A stretch of 64,000 bases of DNA from Streptomyces formicae (GCF_002556545.1 NZ_CP022685.1:3760001-3824000), one strand, 5' to 3'; positions 1 through 10,286 are shown, counted from the first letter of the stretch. The notes: generated by a model from the sequence alone, not told the origin. Made by a program: numbers and translations.

Positions 1-144
1 CAGGGACAGATGCGTCGCGGTGCGCTGGTAGAGGGTGACGAGTTCGTCGGCCTCTGCTCCGGAGAGGCGGCGTTGGCGGCGCAGCAGGGCGTCGAGCCGG
101 TCCCATTCGGCTCGGTGGGCGGACACGAAGACGTCGAGGTCCAT
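1..144 (-). CDS. SpoIIM-like (DUF95) membrane protein, N-terminal fragment
   Basis: The 48 visible codons start at ATG 144-142 and run off the left edge, so only the cytoplasmic N-terminus is seen. It begins MDLDVFVSAH and continues with WDRLDALLRRQ and a helical ELVTLYQRTATHLS stretch. This pattern, facing an RDD-family gene, is what I recall of actinobacterial stage II sporulation protein M (DUF95) proteins. The membrane part lies outside the window, so the call rests on the N-terminal pattern and the divergent RDD neighbour. The 88-bp gap to that neighbour should hold both promoters. Its role in Streptomyces is not established to my knowledge. Confidence 0.7.
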   Translation of the reverse strand, partial: MDLDVFVSAHRAEWDRLDALLRRQRRLSGAEADELVTLYQRTATHLSL

Positions 145-232
145 CGGGTGGCTGCTCCTCGTACTGCGGCGCGTGGCTGTTCAGCTTGGCAGACTGGCGA
201 GTCCTAGGGCAGGGCAGGGAAGGGCGGCGGAC

Positions 233-1174
233 GTGAGTGAGCTTGTGACGGGTGAGGCGGTGGCGCTGGAGCTGCGTCCCGCGAAACTGCCGAGCAGGGC
301 GCTTGCGGTGCTGATCGACCTGGCCGTGGCGTGGGCCGTCTATCTCGCGGTGACCGTCGGGATCCTCGCCTCGACCGCCTCGCTGGACGATGCCGCGGCC
401 GCCGCTGTCGCGGTCGCCACCTTCCTGCTCGTTCTGATCGGCGGGCCCATCGCGGTGGAGACGCTCAGTCACGGCCGGTCGCTCGGGAAGCTGGCGTGCG
501 GGCTGCGGGTGGTGCGGGACGACGGGGGGCCGATCCGGTTCCGGCACGCGCTGGTGCGCGGGGCCGTCGGGGTCGTCGAGATTCTGCTGACGTTCGGGGT
601 GGTCGCGTGCGTCGCGTCGCTGGTGTCGGCGCGCGGGCGGCGGCTCGGGGATGTGTTCGCGGGGACGCTCGTCGTGCGTGAGCGGGTGCCTTCGGGGCGG
701 GGGGAGTTCGTTCCGCCGCCTCCGCCGTGGCTGGTCGGGCAGTTCTCCGGGCTTGATCTGTCCGGGGTTCCCGAGGGGTTGTGGCTGGCCATTCGCCAGT
801 ACCTCACGCGGATGAGGCAGTTGGATCCGCAGGTGGGCTGGGCGATGGCGGAGCGGCTCGCCACCGATCTGGTGGAGCGGACGGGGGCGCCCGCGCCGCA
901 GGGCGTTCCCCCGGCCGCCTACTTGGCCGCTGTCATGAACGAGCGGCAGGCTCGGGACGCGCGGCGGGCCTTTGGCCAGGAGCAGCAGTCGTACGCCGGA
1001 CATGTGGGAGGGGCTGGGGCCGGAGGGGATGCCGGAGCGGGCTCCGCCGCTGTCTATCCCACGCCTGTGCAGCCTGTCTCCGCCCCTACTACTGCGCCGC
1101 CCGCGCCCGCCGATTCGCCTGCGGCCTCCGAGGGAGCACCGCCTCCTGCCACGGGGTTCGCGCCGCCCGCGTAG
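233..1174 (+). CDS. RDD family integral membrane protein
   Basis: A 313-residue membrane protein. I chose GTG 233 because a purine-rich AGGGAAGGGCGG precedes it and the RDD domain begins shortly after; longer upstream frames have no such signal. The Arg of SRALAVLIDLAVAW opens the first membrane helix (about residues 24-48). A second helix covers about 58-78 and a third about 112-135. GRSLGKLACGLRVV and RRLGDVFAGTLVV carry the other family-typical residues. The C-terminal ~60 residues are Ala/Pro/Gly-rich and probably disordered. The transported substrate of such RDD proteins is generally unknown. It is divergent from the SpoIIM-like gene, a common pairing, and ends 12 bp from the convergent next gene. 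Confidence 0.85.
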   Translation: MSELVTGEAVALELRPAKLPSRALAVLIDLAVAWAVYLAVTVGILASTASLDDAAAAAVAVATFLLVLIGGPIAVETLSHGRSLGKLACGLRVVRDDGGPIRFRHALVRGAVGVVEILLTFGVVACVASLVSARGRRLGDVFAGTLVVRERVPSGRGEFVPPPPPWLVGQFSGLDLSGVPEGLWLAIRQYLTRMRQLDPQVGWAMAERLATDLVERTGAPAPQGVPPAAYLAAVMNERQARDARRAFGQEQQSYAGHVGGAGAGGDAGAGSAAVYPTPVQPVSAPTTAPPAPADSPAASEGAPPPATGFAPPA

Positions 1175-1186
1175 GTGGCGGCCTCG

Positions 1187-1801
1187 TCAGGTGAAGACGG
1201 ACGGCGGGGATTCGAGGTGTTCGAGTTCGATGCCGGGGGCCGAGAGGACGACGTCGCCGGTGATGTGGACGGAGTGCTGTTCGCCGGTGTCCAGGGCTGT
1301 GACCTGGTATTCGTCCACGGTCAGCGGGCCGTTGTCAGTGGCGTGTGCTTCTCTTTTCAGCAGGGTCCAGGACTGGTCGAGGGTGCGGGGGGCCAGGACC
1401 GGATCCGTGAAGGCGACCAGGCGTAGGCGGGTCGCGGGGGAAGCGGGGGTCAGGCTCAGGAGCCGGGCCGTCGCGACGAGGAAAGCGGGGGACGTGCCGG
1501 TGCAGGCGTGAGCGGGGGCGTTGTTCTCCGTCGCGTGTTCGCCGGTGGAGTCGGTGCGGACCCAGGTGACGCCGTTGAGGGCCCCGGCGCGGACCTGCCA
1601 GTCGCCGGCGTGGAGTTCGAGGCGGATGGGGCGGCCCCGGTCGTCGAGTGCGAGGTCGACGGAGCCTGCGGGGTCGCCCGAGGGGGTGGTGCGTTGGGAG
1701 ACGTAGCGCCAGCCGGAGGGGCCGGGGGCGCAGTGGAAGTGTTCTTCACCGAGGGGGGTGTGATCGTGCGGGTCATGGAGCGAATATCGGCCGCGGGGCA
1801 T
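1187..1801 (-). CDS. Conserved hypothetical protein, 204 aa
   Basis: I do not recognise the family. The start is ATG 1801-1799 (MPRGRYSLHDPHDHTPLGEE); upstream codons in frame are Arg/Gly/Pro-rich and look non-coding. The protein is soluble, with no signal peptide or membrane segment, and is rich in beta-type alternation (SVDLALDDRGRPIRLELHAG, NGVTWVRTDS), suggesting a beta-barrel or lipid-binding-like fold. It lies downstream of ahcY on the same strand, 145 bp away beyond a hairpin, and is convergent with the RDD gene. It may be read with ahcY or alone. Codon third positions are strongly G/C as in its neighbours, which supports it being a real gene. Confidence 0.7.
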   Translation of the reverse strand: MPRGRYSLHDPHDHTPLGEEHFHCAPGPSGWRYVSQRTTPSGDPAGSVDLALDDRGRPIRLELHAGDWQVRAGALNGVTWVRTDSTGEHATENNAPAHACTGTSPAFLVATARLLSLTPASPATRLRLVAFTDPVLAPRTLDQSWTLLKREAHATDNGPLTVDEYQVTALDTGEQHSVHITGDVVLSAPGIELEHLESPPSVFT

Positions 1802-1883
1802 GGGTCTCGGTCCTCGGTCCTGTTCTTCCTGGCGTGAGCCTCGTGGGCCACAGTCTCGTCGGCCACGACGGGGCCGCAAAGGG

Positions 1884-1914
1884 GCAGGCCCCCGCCGCGG
1901 GGGCGAGGGCCTGC
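1884..1914 (-). terminator. Hairpin downstream of ahcY
   Basis: GCAGGCCC (1884-1891) pairs with GGGCCTGC (1907-1914) around a second C/G-rich internal pairing. It lies 33 bp beyond the ahcY stop and is the likely transcript end. There is no U-tract, as usual in high-GC actinobacteria. Confidence 0.5.
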
Positions 1915-1946
1915 TGAAGTGGTGCTGACCGGTGGCCGGTCGACCG

Positions 1947-3401
<1,455 letters not shown>

Positions 3402-3767
3402 AAGTGAGCTGCTCCTCGTGGATGTGTCGAGGGGTGGACATGGCTGACCTGCGGCATCGGGCACAGGGGTGCACCGGCGCGCGCAGCGCAGTCCGTCGGA
3501 GGCCCTCTCTCCCTCGGACGATCCGTGCGCGGACCGCCCGACCGCCATCAGCAGCGACGTCTGGCTCCCCACAAAGCTACACCGATTGGCCCAGCTAGCC
3601 CCAGCCCGCCTCCAAGCACGTCATCACTGGCACAGAGGCCGTCAGACCTGGACGTTTTGGGACCTTTGCGCTTTTGATCCTGCGCTTATGTGTTGCAGGA
3701 TGCCTTGAGATCGGGAACATGTGCGCGATCTTGTTCGGCAGTAGCGTTTGGGCGTTAGGAGATCCAC
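3402..3767. promoter_or_regulatory. Divergent ahcY / fruA promoter region (366 bp)
   Basis: No convincing gene here. On the ahcY side the most notable structure is an interrupted hairpin, CGTCCGAGG facing CCTCCGACG, about 120 bp from its start codon. On the fruA side the sequence becomes AT-richer (GACGTTTTGGGACCTTTGCGC) and holds a perfect inverted repeat listed separately. I could not place confident -35/-10 pairs. Confidence 0.45.
3677..3701. promoter_or_regulatory. Perfect inverted repeat upstream of fruA, candidate operator
   Basis: ATCCTGC (3677-3683) and GCAGGAT (3695-3701) are perfect 7-bp arms with an 11-bp AT-rich spacer, centred about 80 bp before the fruA start. Arm-to-arm centre distance is 18 bp, compatible with a dimeric repressor on one face of the helix. 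Fructose PTS genes are commonly repressed by DeoR-type FruR proteins, but no such regulator lies nearby, so the link is inference. Confidence 0.4.
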
Positions 3768-5858
3768 GTGACCAGTCCGGCCGACCCCCCGATAGGCGGG
3801 GACAGCAGCGGGCAGAAGAAGGTGAAGCTGCTCGCGGTGACCGCTTGTCCGACCGGTATCGCTCACACGTACATGGCCGCGGAGAAGCTTTCGCAGGCCG
3901 CGGAGAGCCTCGGCATCGACATGAAGGTGGAGACGCAGGGCTCCATCGGGGCCGAGAACGTACTGACTGACAACGATGTCAGAGATGCCGACGGCATCAT
4001 CATCGCGGCCGACAAGGACGTGGACCGCAGCCGGTTCGTGGGCAAGCGCGTGCTGTCCGTCGGGGTGTCCGAGGGCATCAGCCACCCCGAGCGGCTGATC
4101 GAGCGGGTGCGGAGCGCGCCCGTGCACGGCGGGGGCGGGGGCGGCGGTTCGGCCGAGCCGGTCTCCGGTGGGGGCGGGGGCAAGGAGCGGAGCGTCGCGT
4201 ACAAGGCGCTGATGAACGGCGTCTCGTACATGATTCCGTTCGTGGTGGTGGGTGGGCTTTTGATCGCCATCTCGCTGTCGCTCGGCGGGCACACCGACCC
4301 CAAGGGCGGGCTCGTCATTCCGGACGGCTCGTTCTGGATGCACGTGAACCAGATCGGCGTCATCGGGTTCACGCTGATGGTGCCGATCCTGTCGGGCTAC
4401 ATCGCGTACGCGATCGGGGACCGGCCCGCGCTGGTACCGGGCATGATCGGCGGGTGGATCGCCAACACCGGTGATCTGTACGACTCCAAGGCGGGCGCGG
4501 GCTTCATCGGGGCCATCGTCACCGGCTTCCTGGCCGGTTATCTGGTGCTGTGGATCAAGAAGGTCAAGGTCCCGAAGTTCGTCCAGCCGATCATGCCGAT
4601 CATCGTGATCCCGATCGTGGCGACCACGGCGCTCGGCCTGTTCTTCATCTACGTCATCGGGAAGCCGATCTCGTGGATCTTCGAGCATCTGACCAGCTGG
4701 CTCAGCGGCATGACAGGGACCAGTGCGATCCTGCTCGGCGCCATCCTGGGACTCATGATCGCGTTCGACATGGGTGGTCCCGTCAACAAGACGGCGTTCC
4801 TCTTCGGTGCGGGGCTCATCGCGACCGGCAACCAGACCGTCATGGGCATGTGTGCCGCGGCGATTCCGGTCATGCCGCTCGGGCAGGGGCTCGCGACGCT
4901 GATGCGGAAGCGGCTCTACACGGAGCAGGAGCGGGAGACCGGGCTCGCGTCCTTGTTCATGGGCTTCTTCGGGATCTCGGAAGGCGCCATCCCCTTCGCC
5001 GCCGCGCGGCCCGCGCAGGTCATTCCCGCCAACATGCTCGGCGGTGCTGTCGCCGGGGCGATCGCCGGGATGGCGAGCGTGAAGGACGCCGTGCCGCACG
5101 GTGGCCCGATCGTGGCGGTCCTCGGTGCCGTCGGCGGCGTGCCCATGTTCTTCGTGGCGATCGCCATCGGTTCGGTCGTCACCGCGCTCACCACGGTGAC
5201 GCTGGTCGACCTCAGTGAGCGCAAGCGGCGCGGTGCCCCGCTGGTCGACGTGCCGGGCGGGCCCGAGCCGGTGCTCGTCGGGGTCGGGGCCACCGCGGGT
5301 GGTGCGGCGGTCGCGGCGGAGGCTCTCCAGAAGGCCCCGGCTCCGGCTCCGGCGGCCGAGGCTTCGGCGCCGGTCCCCTCCCCCGGACCGGAAGCCGCCG
5401 ACCAGGTCCTCTCCGGCTACCTCACCGAGCAGACCGTCAAGGTCCAGCTGGCCGCGCGCGACAAGGAAGCGGCGATCCACGAGATGGCCACGCTGCTCGC
5501 CACCACCGGCAAGGTCAACGACGTCGAGGAGCTGGTGCGGACCGCGCTGCGGCGCGAGGCGCAGGGCACCACGGGACTCGGCGAGGAGATCGCCATCCCG
5601 CACGCCAAGACCGACGCCGTCGACTCGCCGCTCGTCGGGTTCGCCCGGTCGTCCGAGGGCATCGAGTGGGGCGCGCTCGACGGCACGAAGGCCAAGTTGA
5701 TCTTCATGATCTCCGTGCCCGAGGCGGCCGCCGGGGACGAGCACCTGCGGATCCTCGCCCTGCTGTCGCGGAAGTTGATGGACACCGGCTTCCGCGAGCG
5801 TCTCGAGGCGGCGCCGGACGACGCCGCGATCCTCGACGTACTGCGTGAGGTCCACTAG
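3768..5858 (+). CDS. fruA: Fructose-type PTS permease, fused IIB-IIC-IIA
   Basis: Imports and phosphorylates a hexose, probably fructose, using phosphate passed from HPr. The 696-residue product starts at GTG 3768 after TAGGAG. Order of domains: IIB at about residues 18-115 with the phospho-Cys loop TACPTGIAHTYMAAEK (Cys27); a glycine-rich linker; membrane IIC at about 143-490 (GGPVNKTAFLFG, GISEGAIPFAAARP); an Ala/Pro linker; and IIA at about 545-696 with phospho-His612 in EEIAIPHAKTDAV. The B-C-A order differs from the common A-B-C order of FruA proteins. No fruK or FruR-type regulator lies beside it, which is unusual for a fructose system. A strong hairpin follows. Confidence 0.92.
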   Translation: MTSPADPPIGGDSSGQKKVKLLAVTACPTGIAHTYMAAEKLSQAAESLGIDMKVETQGSIGAENVLTDNDVRDADGIIIAADKDVDRSRFVGKRVLSVGVSEGISHPERLIERVRSAPVHGGGGGGGSAEPVSGGGGGKERSVAYKALMNGVSYMIPFVVVGGLLIAISLSLGGHTDPKGGLVIPDGSFWMHVNQIGVIGFTLMVPILSGYIAYAIGDRPALVPGMIGGWIANTGDLYDSKAGAGFIGAIVTGFLAGYLVLWIKKVKVPKFVQPIMPIIVIPIVATTALGLFFIYVIGKPISWIFEHLTSWLSGMTGTSAILLGAILGLMIAFDMGGPVNKTAFLFGAGLIATGNQTVMGMCAAAIPVMPLGQGLATLMRKRLYTEQERETGLASLFMGFFGISEGAIPFAAARPAQVIPANMLGGAVAGAIAGMASVKDAVPHGGPIVAVLGAVGGVPMFFVAIAIGSVVTALTTVTLVDLSERKRRGAPLVDVPGGPEPVLVGVGATAGGAAVAAEALQKAPAPAPAAEASAPVPSPGPEAADQVLSGYLTEQTVKVQLAARDKEAAIHEMATLLATTGKVNDVEELVRTALRREAQGTTGLGEEIAIPHAKTDAVDSPLVGFARSSEGIEWGALDGTKAKLIFMISVPEAAAGDEHLRILALLSRKLMDTGFRERLEAAPDDAAILDVLREVH

Positions 5859-5881
5859 CCGCCCAGGCGGTACGGATACGT

Positions 5882-5920
5882 CGATGGGGCCCCGCACCTG
5901 ACTGGTGCGGGGCCCCATCG
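5882..5920. terminator. Bidirectional terminator hairpin between fruA and the CDF gene
   Basis: A perfect 17-bp stem, with arms 5882-5898 and 5904-5920 and a TGACT loop, sits in the 82-bp gap between two convergent genes and can serve both. Confidence 0.9.
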
Positions 5921-5940
5921 GCGTACGGACGAAAAACGGC

Positions 5941-6900
5941 TCAGTGGCCGCCGGGCGCCTTCGCCGGGTTCGTGCCCGCGGATGCCGCCGACTCGCTGTA
6001 GATGTCCGGTTCGAGGTAGATCACGCGGGCGATCGGGACCGCGGCGCGGATGCGCTCCTCCGCGGCGTTGATCGCGGCGGCGACCTCCGCGGCCGTGTCG
6101 TCGTGCTGGACGGCGATCTTGGCGGCGACGAGCAGCTCCTCGGGGCCGAGGTGGAGCGTGCGCATGTGGATGACCTTGGTGACCGTGTCGCCGTCGACCA
6201 GGGCCTTCTCGATCTTGGTGACTTCCTCGGTGCCCGCGGCCTCGCCGAGCAGCAGGGACTTGGTCTCCGCGGCGAGGACGATCGCGATCAGGATGAGCAG
6301 GATGCCGATGCAGAGCGTGCCGATGCCGTCCCAGACGCCGTCGCCGGTGGCGAGCGCGAGGCCGACGCCGCCGAGGGCGAGGACCAGGCCGACGAGCGCG
6401 CCGAGGTCCTCAAGGAGGACGACGGGCAGCTCGGGGGCCTTGGCGCGACGGACGAACTGTGTCCAGGTGAGCTTGCCGCGCGTCTGGTTGGACTCCTTGA
6501 TGGCGGTACGGAAGGAGAAGCCCTCCGCGATGATCGCGAACACCAGGACCCCGACGGGCCAGTACCAGTGCTCCAGCTCGTGCGGGTGCTTGATCTTCTC
6601 GTAGCCCTCGTAGATCGCGAACATGCCGCCGACCGAGAAAAGGACGATCGAGACGAGGAAGGCGTAGATGTAGCGCTCGCGGCCGTAGCCGAAGGGGTGT
6701 TGCGGGGTCGCCTCGCGCTGGGCCTTCTTGCCGCCGAGGAGCAGCAGGCCCTGGTTGCCGGAGTCGGCGAGCGAGTGGACGCTCTCGGCGAGCATCGACG
6801 ACGAGCCACTGAAGAGGAACGCGACGAACTTCGCCACCGCGATCGCGAGGTTCGCGGCGAGTGCCGCGACGATCGCCTTTGTTCCGCCTGACGCGCTCAT
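5941..6900 (-). CDS. Cation diffusion facilitator (CDF) family transporter
   Basis: A 319-residue inner-membrane antiporter expected to export divalent metal (Zn, Mn, Fe or Co). It starts at ATG 6900 (MSASGGTKAIVAALAAN). Membrane helices are visible at about 8-30, 80-100 (YIYAFLVSIVLFSVGGMF), 112-135 and 160-200. The first metal-site motif reads ESVHSLADSGNQ in helix 2 with the expected His and Asp spacing. A soluble C-terminal regulatory domain follows, with an HMRTLHLGPEELLVAAKI pattern. The N-terminal pattern resembles the ZnT9-like branch. It may be the last gene of the leftward manA run, after a 111-bp gap. Metal specificity cannot be read from sequence. Confidence 0.88.
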   Translation of the reverse strand: MSASGGTKAIVAALAANLAIAVAKFVAFLFSGSSSMLAESVHSLADSGNQGLLLLGGKKAQREATPQHPFGYGRERYIYAFLVSIVLFSVGGMFAIYEGYEKIKHPHELEHWYWPVGVLVFAIIAEGFSFRTAIKESNQTRGKLTWTQFVRRAKAPELPVVLLEDLGALVGLVLALGGVGLALATGDGVWDGIGTLCIGILLILIAIVLAAETKSLLLGEAAGTEEVTKIEKALVDGDTVTKVIHMRTLHLGPEELLVAAKIAVQHDDTAAEVAAAINAAEERIRAAVPIARVIYLEPDIYSESAASAGTNPAKAPGGH

Positions 6901-7011
6901 AAGTGCGGGGTGTCCCTTCGCCTTCGTACGTACCGACCACGGCACCCGGGCAAGTGCTTTGCCCGGGCTTTGCGGTGGGTCATTGTTGCAGCACGAGAGG
7001 GGCTTGGTACG

Positions 7012-8163
7012 TCAGGCCACCACAGTGGCACGGAAAACCGTGCCCACTCCGGACACTTCGGCCTTTTCGCCTGCGGGGACGAATGCGGACCGGCCGGGCT
7101 CCAGGGCCAGTTCGCCCGCGTGGACCGTGCCCGCCGTGCAGAGCAGGATCTGCGGCGTCGCGGCGGTGAGGTCGTGGGCGGCGGCGCCCTCGGGCAGGAC
7201 GTAGCGGGAGAGGCGGAACTCGTCGATCGGGGTGTCGTAGACCTCTTCGCCGTCGGGCGAAGCCTCCGGGCGCAGGACGCCGGGGTCGGTCGGCTCGAAG
7301 CGGACGATGCGCAGGAGTTCGGGCACGTCGACGTGCTTGGGGGTCAGGCCGCAGCGCAGGACGTTGTCGGAGTTGGCCATGATCTCGACGCCGAGGCCGT
7401 CGAGGTAGGCGTGCGGGACTCCGGCGCCGAGGAACAGGGCCTCGCCGGGCTGCAGTTGGACGTGGTTGAGGAGCATCGCCGCGATGACGCCCGGGTCGCC
7501 GGGGTAGTGGTGGGCGATTCCGGCGTACGGCTCGTAGGCGCCGCCGAGGCGTTGGGCGGCGGCGGTGACCTCGGCGACCGTCTCGGACATCTGCTCGGGG
7601 TCGGCGCTCAGGACGGCCGTCAGGACCTCGCGCAGCGCGGCCTCCGCGGGGTGCGCGCGCAGCAGGTCGACGTACGGCTTGAGGGAGTCGACGCCGAGAC
7701 CCTCCAGGAGGGTGGCGGTCTCGGCGGGGTCCCGGAAGCCGCACAGGCCGTCGAACGGCGTGAGTGCGCAGATCAGTTCGGGCTTGTGGTTGGCGTCCTT
7801 GTAGTTGCGGTGCGGGGCGTCGATCGGGACGCCCCGGCGCTCCTCCTCCGCGTACCCCTCCTTCGCCTGCGCGAGGTCGGGGTGCACCTGGAGGGAGAGC
7901 GGGGCGCCCGCGGCGAGGATCTTGAGGAGGAAGGGCAGGCGCGGGCCGAACTTGGCGACCGCTTCCTTGCCGAGCTCGTGCTCCGGGTCCGCGTCGATGA
8001 GCTCGTTGAGCGCGCCGCGCTCGGTGCGTGACGGCGCGCCCGGGTGGGCTCCCATCCACATCTCGGCCTGCGGCTCGCCGCTCGGCTCGACGCCGATGAG
8101 CTCCGCGATGGCGGTGGTGGAACCCCAGGCGTAGGGGCGGATGGTGTTGGTGAGGCGGTCCAC
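7012..8163 (-). CDS. manA: Mannose-6-phosphate isomerase, class I
   Basis: Interconverts fructose 6-phosphate and mannose 6-phosphate, the entry step to GDP-mannose; zinc enzyme, cytosol. The start is GTG 8163 because AAGGAG lies 9 nt upstream and the product then opens MDRLTNTIRPYAWGSTTA, the usual N-terminus; an earlier in-frame ATG would add a Ser/Ala-rich stretch. Zinc-site motifs are LSLQVHPDLAQAKEGY, NHKPELICALTPF and GVPHAYLDGLGVEIMANSDN. Length is 383 residues. It lies downstream of the SIS-domain gene in the same direction, with manB further upstream, so the three enzymes of mannose activation are grouped. Confidence 0.95.
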   Translation of the reverse strand: MDRLTNTIRPYAWGSTTAIAELIGVEPSGEPQAEMWMGAHPGAPSRTERGALNELIDADPEHELGKEAVAKFGPRLPFLLKILAAGAPLSLQVHPDLAQAKEGYAEEERRGVPIDAPHRNYKDANHKPELICALTPFDGLCGFRDPAETATLLEGLGVDSLKPYVDLLRAHPAEAALREVLTAVLSADPEQMSETVAEVTAAAQRLGGAYEPYAGIAHHYPGDPGVIAAMLLNHVQLQPGEALFLGAGVPHAYLDGLGVEIMANSDNVLRCGLTPKHVDVPELLRIVRFEPTDPGVLRPEASPDGEEVYDTPIDEFRLSRYVLPEGAAAHDLTAATPQILLCTAGTVHAGELALEPGRSAFVPAGEKAEVSGVGTVFRATVVA

Positions 8164-8279
8164 GGAGGGGGGCTCCTTGCTGCTGCTTGCTCTGCTTGCC
8201 ACTGCTGGCACTGCTGGCACTGCTGCGTACGCGAGTGCTGGACTGCGATCGGGACGGTTTCCCTCACGAGCGGTTCGGC

Positions 8280-8300
8280 CATGACCGATGTGCGGTCATG
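8280..8300. repeat. Inverted repeat between the SIS gene and manA
   Basis: CATGACCG (8280-8287) and CGGTCATG (8293-8300) are perfect 8-bp arms with a 5-nt spacer, overlapping the stop codon of the SIS-domain gene. It could be a weak attenuator or an operator for manA; nothing decides between these. Just downstream, 8196-8225 holds short CTGCTGGCA-type repeats. Confidence 0.4.
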
Positions 8301-9495
8301 ATCGGTCCCCCGAGGCGAGCGCCAGGTAAACGGCGGCGAAATCCGTGACGGCGATCAGCTCCGCCAGGGCTTCGAGATCCTCGGCGCTCTCCGGTTCCAG
8401 CTCGCTGAGCGCGACGTCGTGGCCGTGCGCGAGCTCGCGGGCCGCGGGCGCGGCGGTGAGCCCGCCCGCGTCGGCGGGCCGGTCGCGGAGCAGCACCACG
8501 CGCGCGCGGAGCGCCGCCGCGTCGTCGACGCGGTCGCGGAAGAAGTCGTCGGTGTCCTCGCCGCCCGTCGGATTGCCCGCGAGCAGGGCGCCGTGCGCGG
8601 GCAGCGCCTCGGGCAGCTCGGCGGCGAGGGCGGCGTGCCCCGCGAGCTCGGCGAGCGTGGCGGCGAAGCGGCGGCCCGCGGCGCCCGCGGACTGGCCCTC
8701 GGTCCAGATCAGCGGCAGTGCGTCGGCGAGCTCGACGGCGAGCGTCTTGGCGGGATTGCTGTACGTCGTGATGGCAGGACCGCAGCGTTCCGCGACGCTG
8801 TCGAGCCGGTCGGCGACCTTCTGCAGGGTGTCGACGGGAGCGGTGATCAGACCGGTCCTGTCGAGGAGCACGAGCAGCGGGACGAGCAGTGCCCACAGGG
8901 TGCCGGGGGCTCCGGGGGCGGCTTCGTCCTCGACGCGGCGGGCCTCGTAGGAGGCGGCGAGGCGGGTGGTCTCGTCGTGCGCGCCTTCGTAGGCGCCGTA
9001 CGGCGATGTGGCCATCGGGACGGTCAGGCCGTGGCTGCCCTCCACGCCCTCGGCGAGCGGTGAGCGGGCCGGGGCGACCGCGACGACCGTGCAGCCGCGT
9101 CGGTATGCCTGTTCGGCGAGGAGCGAGAGGCCGGGCTCGGAGCCGTCGGGGGTGGCGATGAGCAGCAGGTCGACGGGGCCCACCCAGCCGGGCAGGGCCC
9201 AGCGCAGGGCGCCCGCGGCGGGCGCGACGCCCGTCGGGGCGAGGCGGACGACGGGGCAGCCGGTACCCGCGAGACCGGCGAGCAGGTCGGCGACGCAGGC
9301 CGCGGCGGTGCCGGGGCCCGCGATCAGGATGGCGCGGGGGCGGCCGTCGGGCTTGAGGTCGGTGAGCCCCGCCTCCGCGGAGTGCCGGATCGCCGTACGG
9401 ACGCGGGCGCCCGCCTCTGCGGCGGCCCGCAGCAGCCCGCGGCGATCCGCGCGGGTGAGTGCCTCGGGGGCGTCAAGGAGTGACTCGTCGAGCAT
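8296..9495 (-). CDS. SIS-domain phosphosugar isomerase-like protein
   Basis: A 399-residue cytosolic protein resembling the SIS half of bifunctional phosphoglucose/phosphomannose isomerases. Its mycobacterial counterpart sits between manA and manB in the same way. The start at ATG 9495 is set by CGGAGG immediately upstream. SIS-like segments are RAILIAGPGTAAACVADLLA near residue 55 (phosphosugar loop), VDLLLIATPDGSEPGLSLL and GCTVVAVAPARSPL. A second SIS-like half follows with GPAITTYSNPAKTLAVELAD and GRRFAATLAELAGHAALAAE. Catalytic activity is not certain because the phosphosugar-binding Ser residues are few. Context suggests a role in mannose phosphate metabolism. Confidence 0.8.
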   Translation of the reverse strand: MLDESLLDAPEALTRADRRGLLRAAAEAGARVRTAIRHSAEAGLTDLKPDGRPRAILIAGPGTAAACVADLLAGLAGTGCPVVRLAPTGVAPAAGALRWALPGWVGPVDLLLIATPDGSEPGLSLLAEQAYRRGCTVVAVAPARSPLAEGVEGSHGLTVPMATSPYGAYEGAHDETTRLAASYEARRVEDEAAPGAPGTLWALLVPLLVLLDRTGLITAPVDTLQKVADRLDSVAERCGPAITTYSNPAKTLAVELADALPLIWTEGQSAGAAGRRFAATLAELAGHAALAAELPEALPAHGALLAGNPTGGEDTDDFFRDRVDDAAALRARVVLLRDRPADAGGLTAAPAARELAHGHDVALSELEPESAEDLEALAELIAVTDFAAVYLALASGDRS

Positions 9496-9593
9496 GGGGC
9501 CTCCGATCGCCGTGCGCGGCTTCCTGCCTGTGCTGGTCGTACGCCGTCCCGCGCCGTGCACGCCTTCCGTGGGGTGCGCGGTCGGCCACGCCG

Positions 9594-9770
9594 TTACGCG
9601 GGGCGGCGGGCCTCGTCGACCAGGAGCACGGGGATGCCGTCGCGGACCGGGTAGGCGAGGCCGCATTCCTTGGCGTCCGCCGTGCAGATCAGCTCGGTGT
9701 CCGTCTCCTTGAGCGGGGCGTGACAGGCCGGGCAGGCGAGGATCTCCAGGAGGCCGGCTTCGAGCGGCAT
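9594..9770 (-). CDS. Trm112 family zinc-ribbon protein
   Basis: A 58-residue protein beginning [17 protein letters not shown]. Four Cys are arranged as ACPAC and ICTADAKEC, a typical zinc-ribbon spacing, with the following [18 protein letters not shown] tail characteristic of the Trm112/YcaR family. Trm112 proteins in other domains activate methyltransferases; small bacterial members are mostly uncharacterised. The start is ATG 9770. It lies 98 bp upstream of the SIS gene in the same direction and is probably in the same transcript. In actinobacteria this gene is a standard companion of the manA-manB segment. Confidence 0.9.
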   Translation of the reverse strand: MPLEAGLLEILACPACHAPLKETDTELICTADAKECGLAYPVRDGIPVLLVDEARRPA

Positions 9771-10286
9771 GGGGTGGGTCCCTTCGAGCTGAACGAGTGG
9801 GTTGTCGCGCGACCGCGGTGCGGGCTGCCGTCGTGCGGGATTCTGTGCGGAATCCGTGCGGTGACGGCCCGGATGCGGCCTGGTCAGCCTACCTCCGTGC
9901 GGGGCGGGGCGGAGGGGTGTCGAGGGGGCGGAGGGGTGGGGCGGGGTGGAGCGGGGCGACGCTGACTGGTGTGTGGGGCTGAGCTGGCTGGCCGGTGCGG
10001 GGGCTGTGGATGTTGGCACGGGCCGAGTCCCGCGGAAGCTGCTCCTGCGGGTCGGGGCCCGCAGGGCATCCGGCACAGGCCGCCCGGCGCAGCGCCGTCC
10101 CCGCAGAGCGACCAGCACGTCCCCACGAGCCGACCGGCGCCGAAGCATCGGCACGGACCGACCCGGCTCGGACGACCGGCGCGGGCGGTGGGCCCGCGCC
10201 GGTTCCCGGGCCCCCGGACGTCAGTGGCCAGCCACGATCCCCTGCCAGCCCTCAGCCCTCAGCCCTCAGCCCTCAGCCCTCAGCCC
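9771..10286. other. 516-bp intergenic region between manB and the Trm112 gene
   Basis: No credible gene: all long frames here have poor codon-position bias. The left part (9895-9960) is a G-rich run of GGGGCGGAGGGG-like words that could form strand-biased structures. The right end is a heptamer tandem repeat touching manB. The region probably holds the 3' end of the manB transcript and a promoter for the Trm112-SIS-manA run, but I cannot place either exactly. Confidence 0.5.

Noticed and set aside
3402..3600. SAH riboswitch before ahcY
   Set aside because: Only the GAGGAGC word, which is the ribosome site, resembles the motif; the other conserved stems and loops are absent.
3642..5918. 758-codon frame opposite fruA
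   Set aside because: Arg/Asp/His-rich low-complexity translation of the complementary strand of a clear PTS permease.
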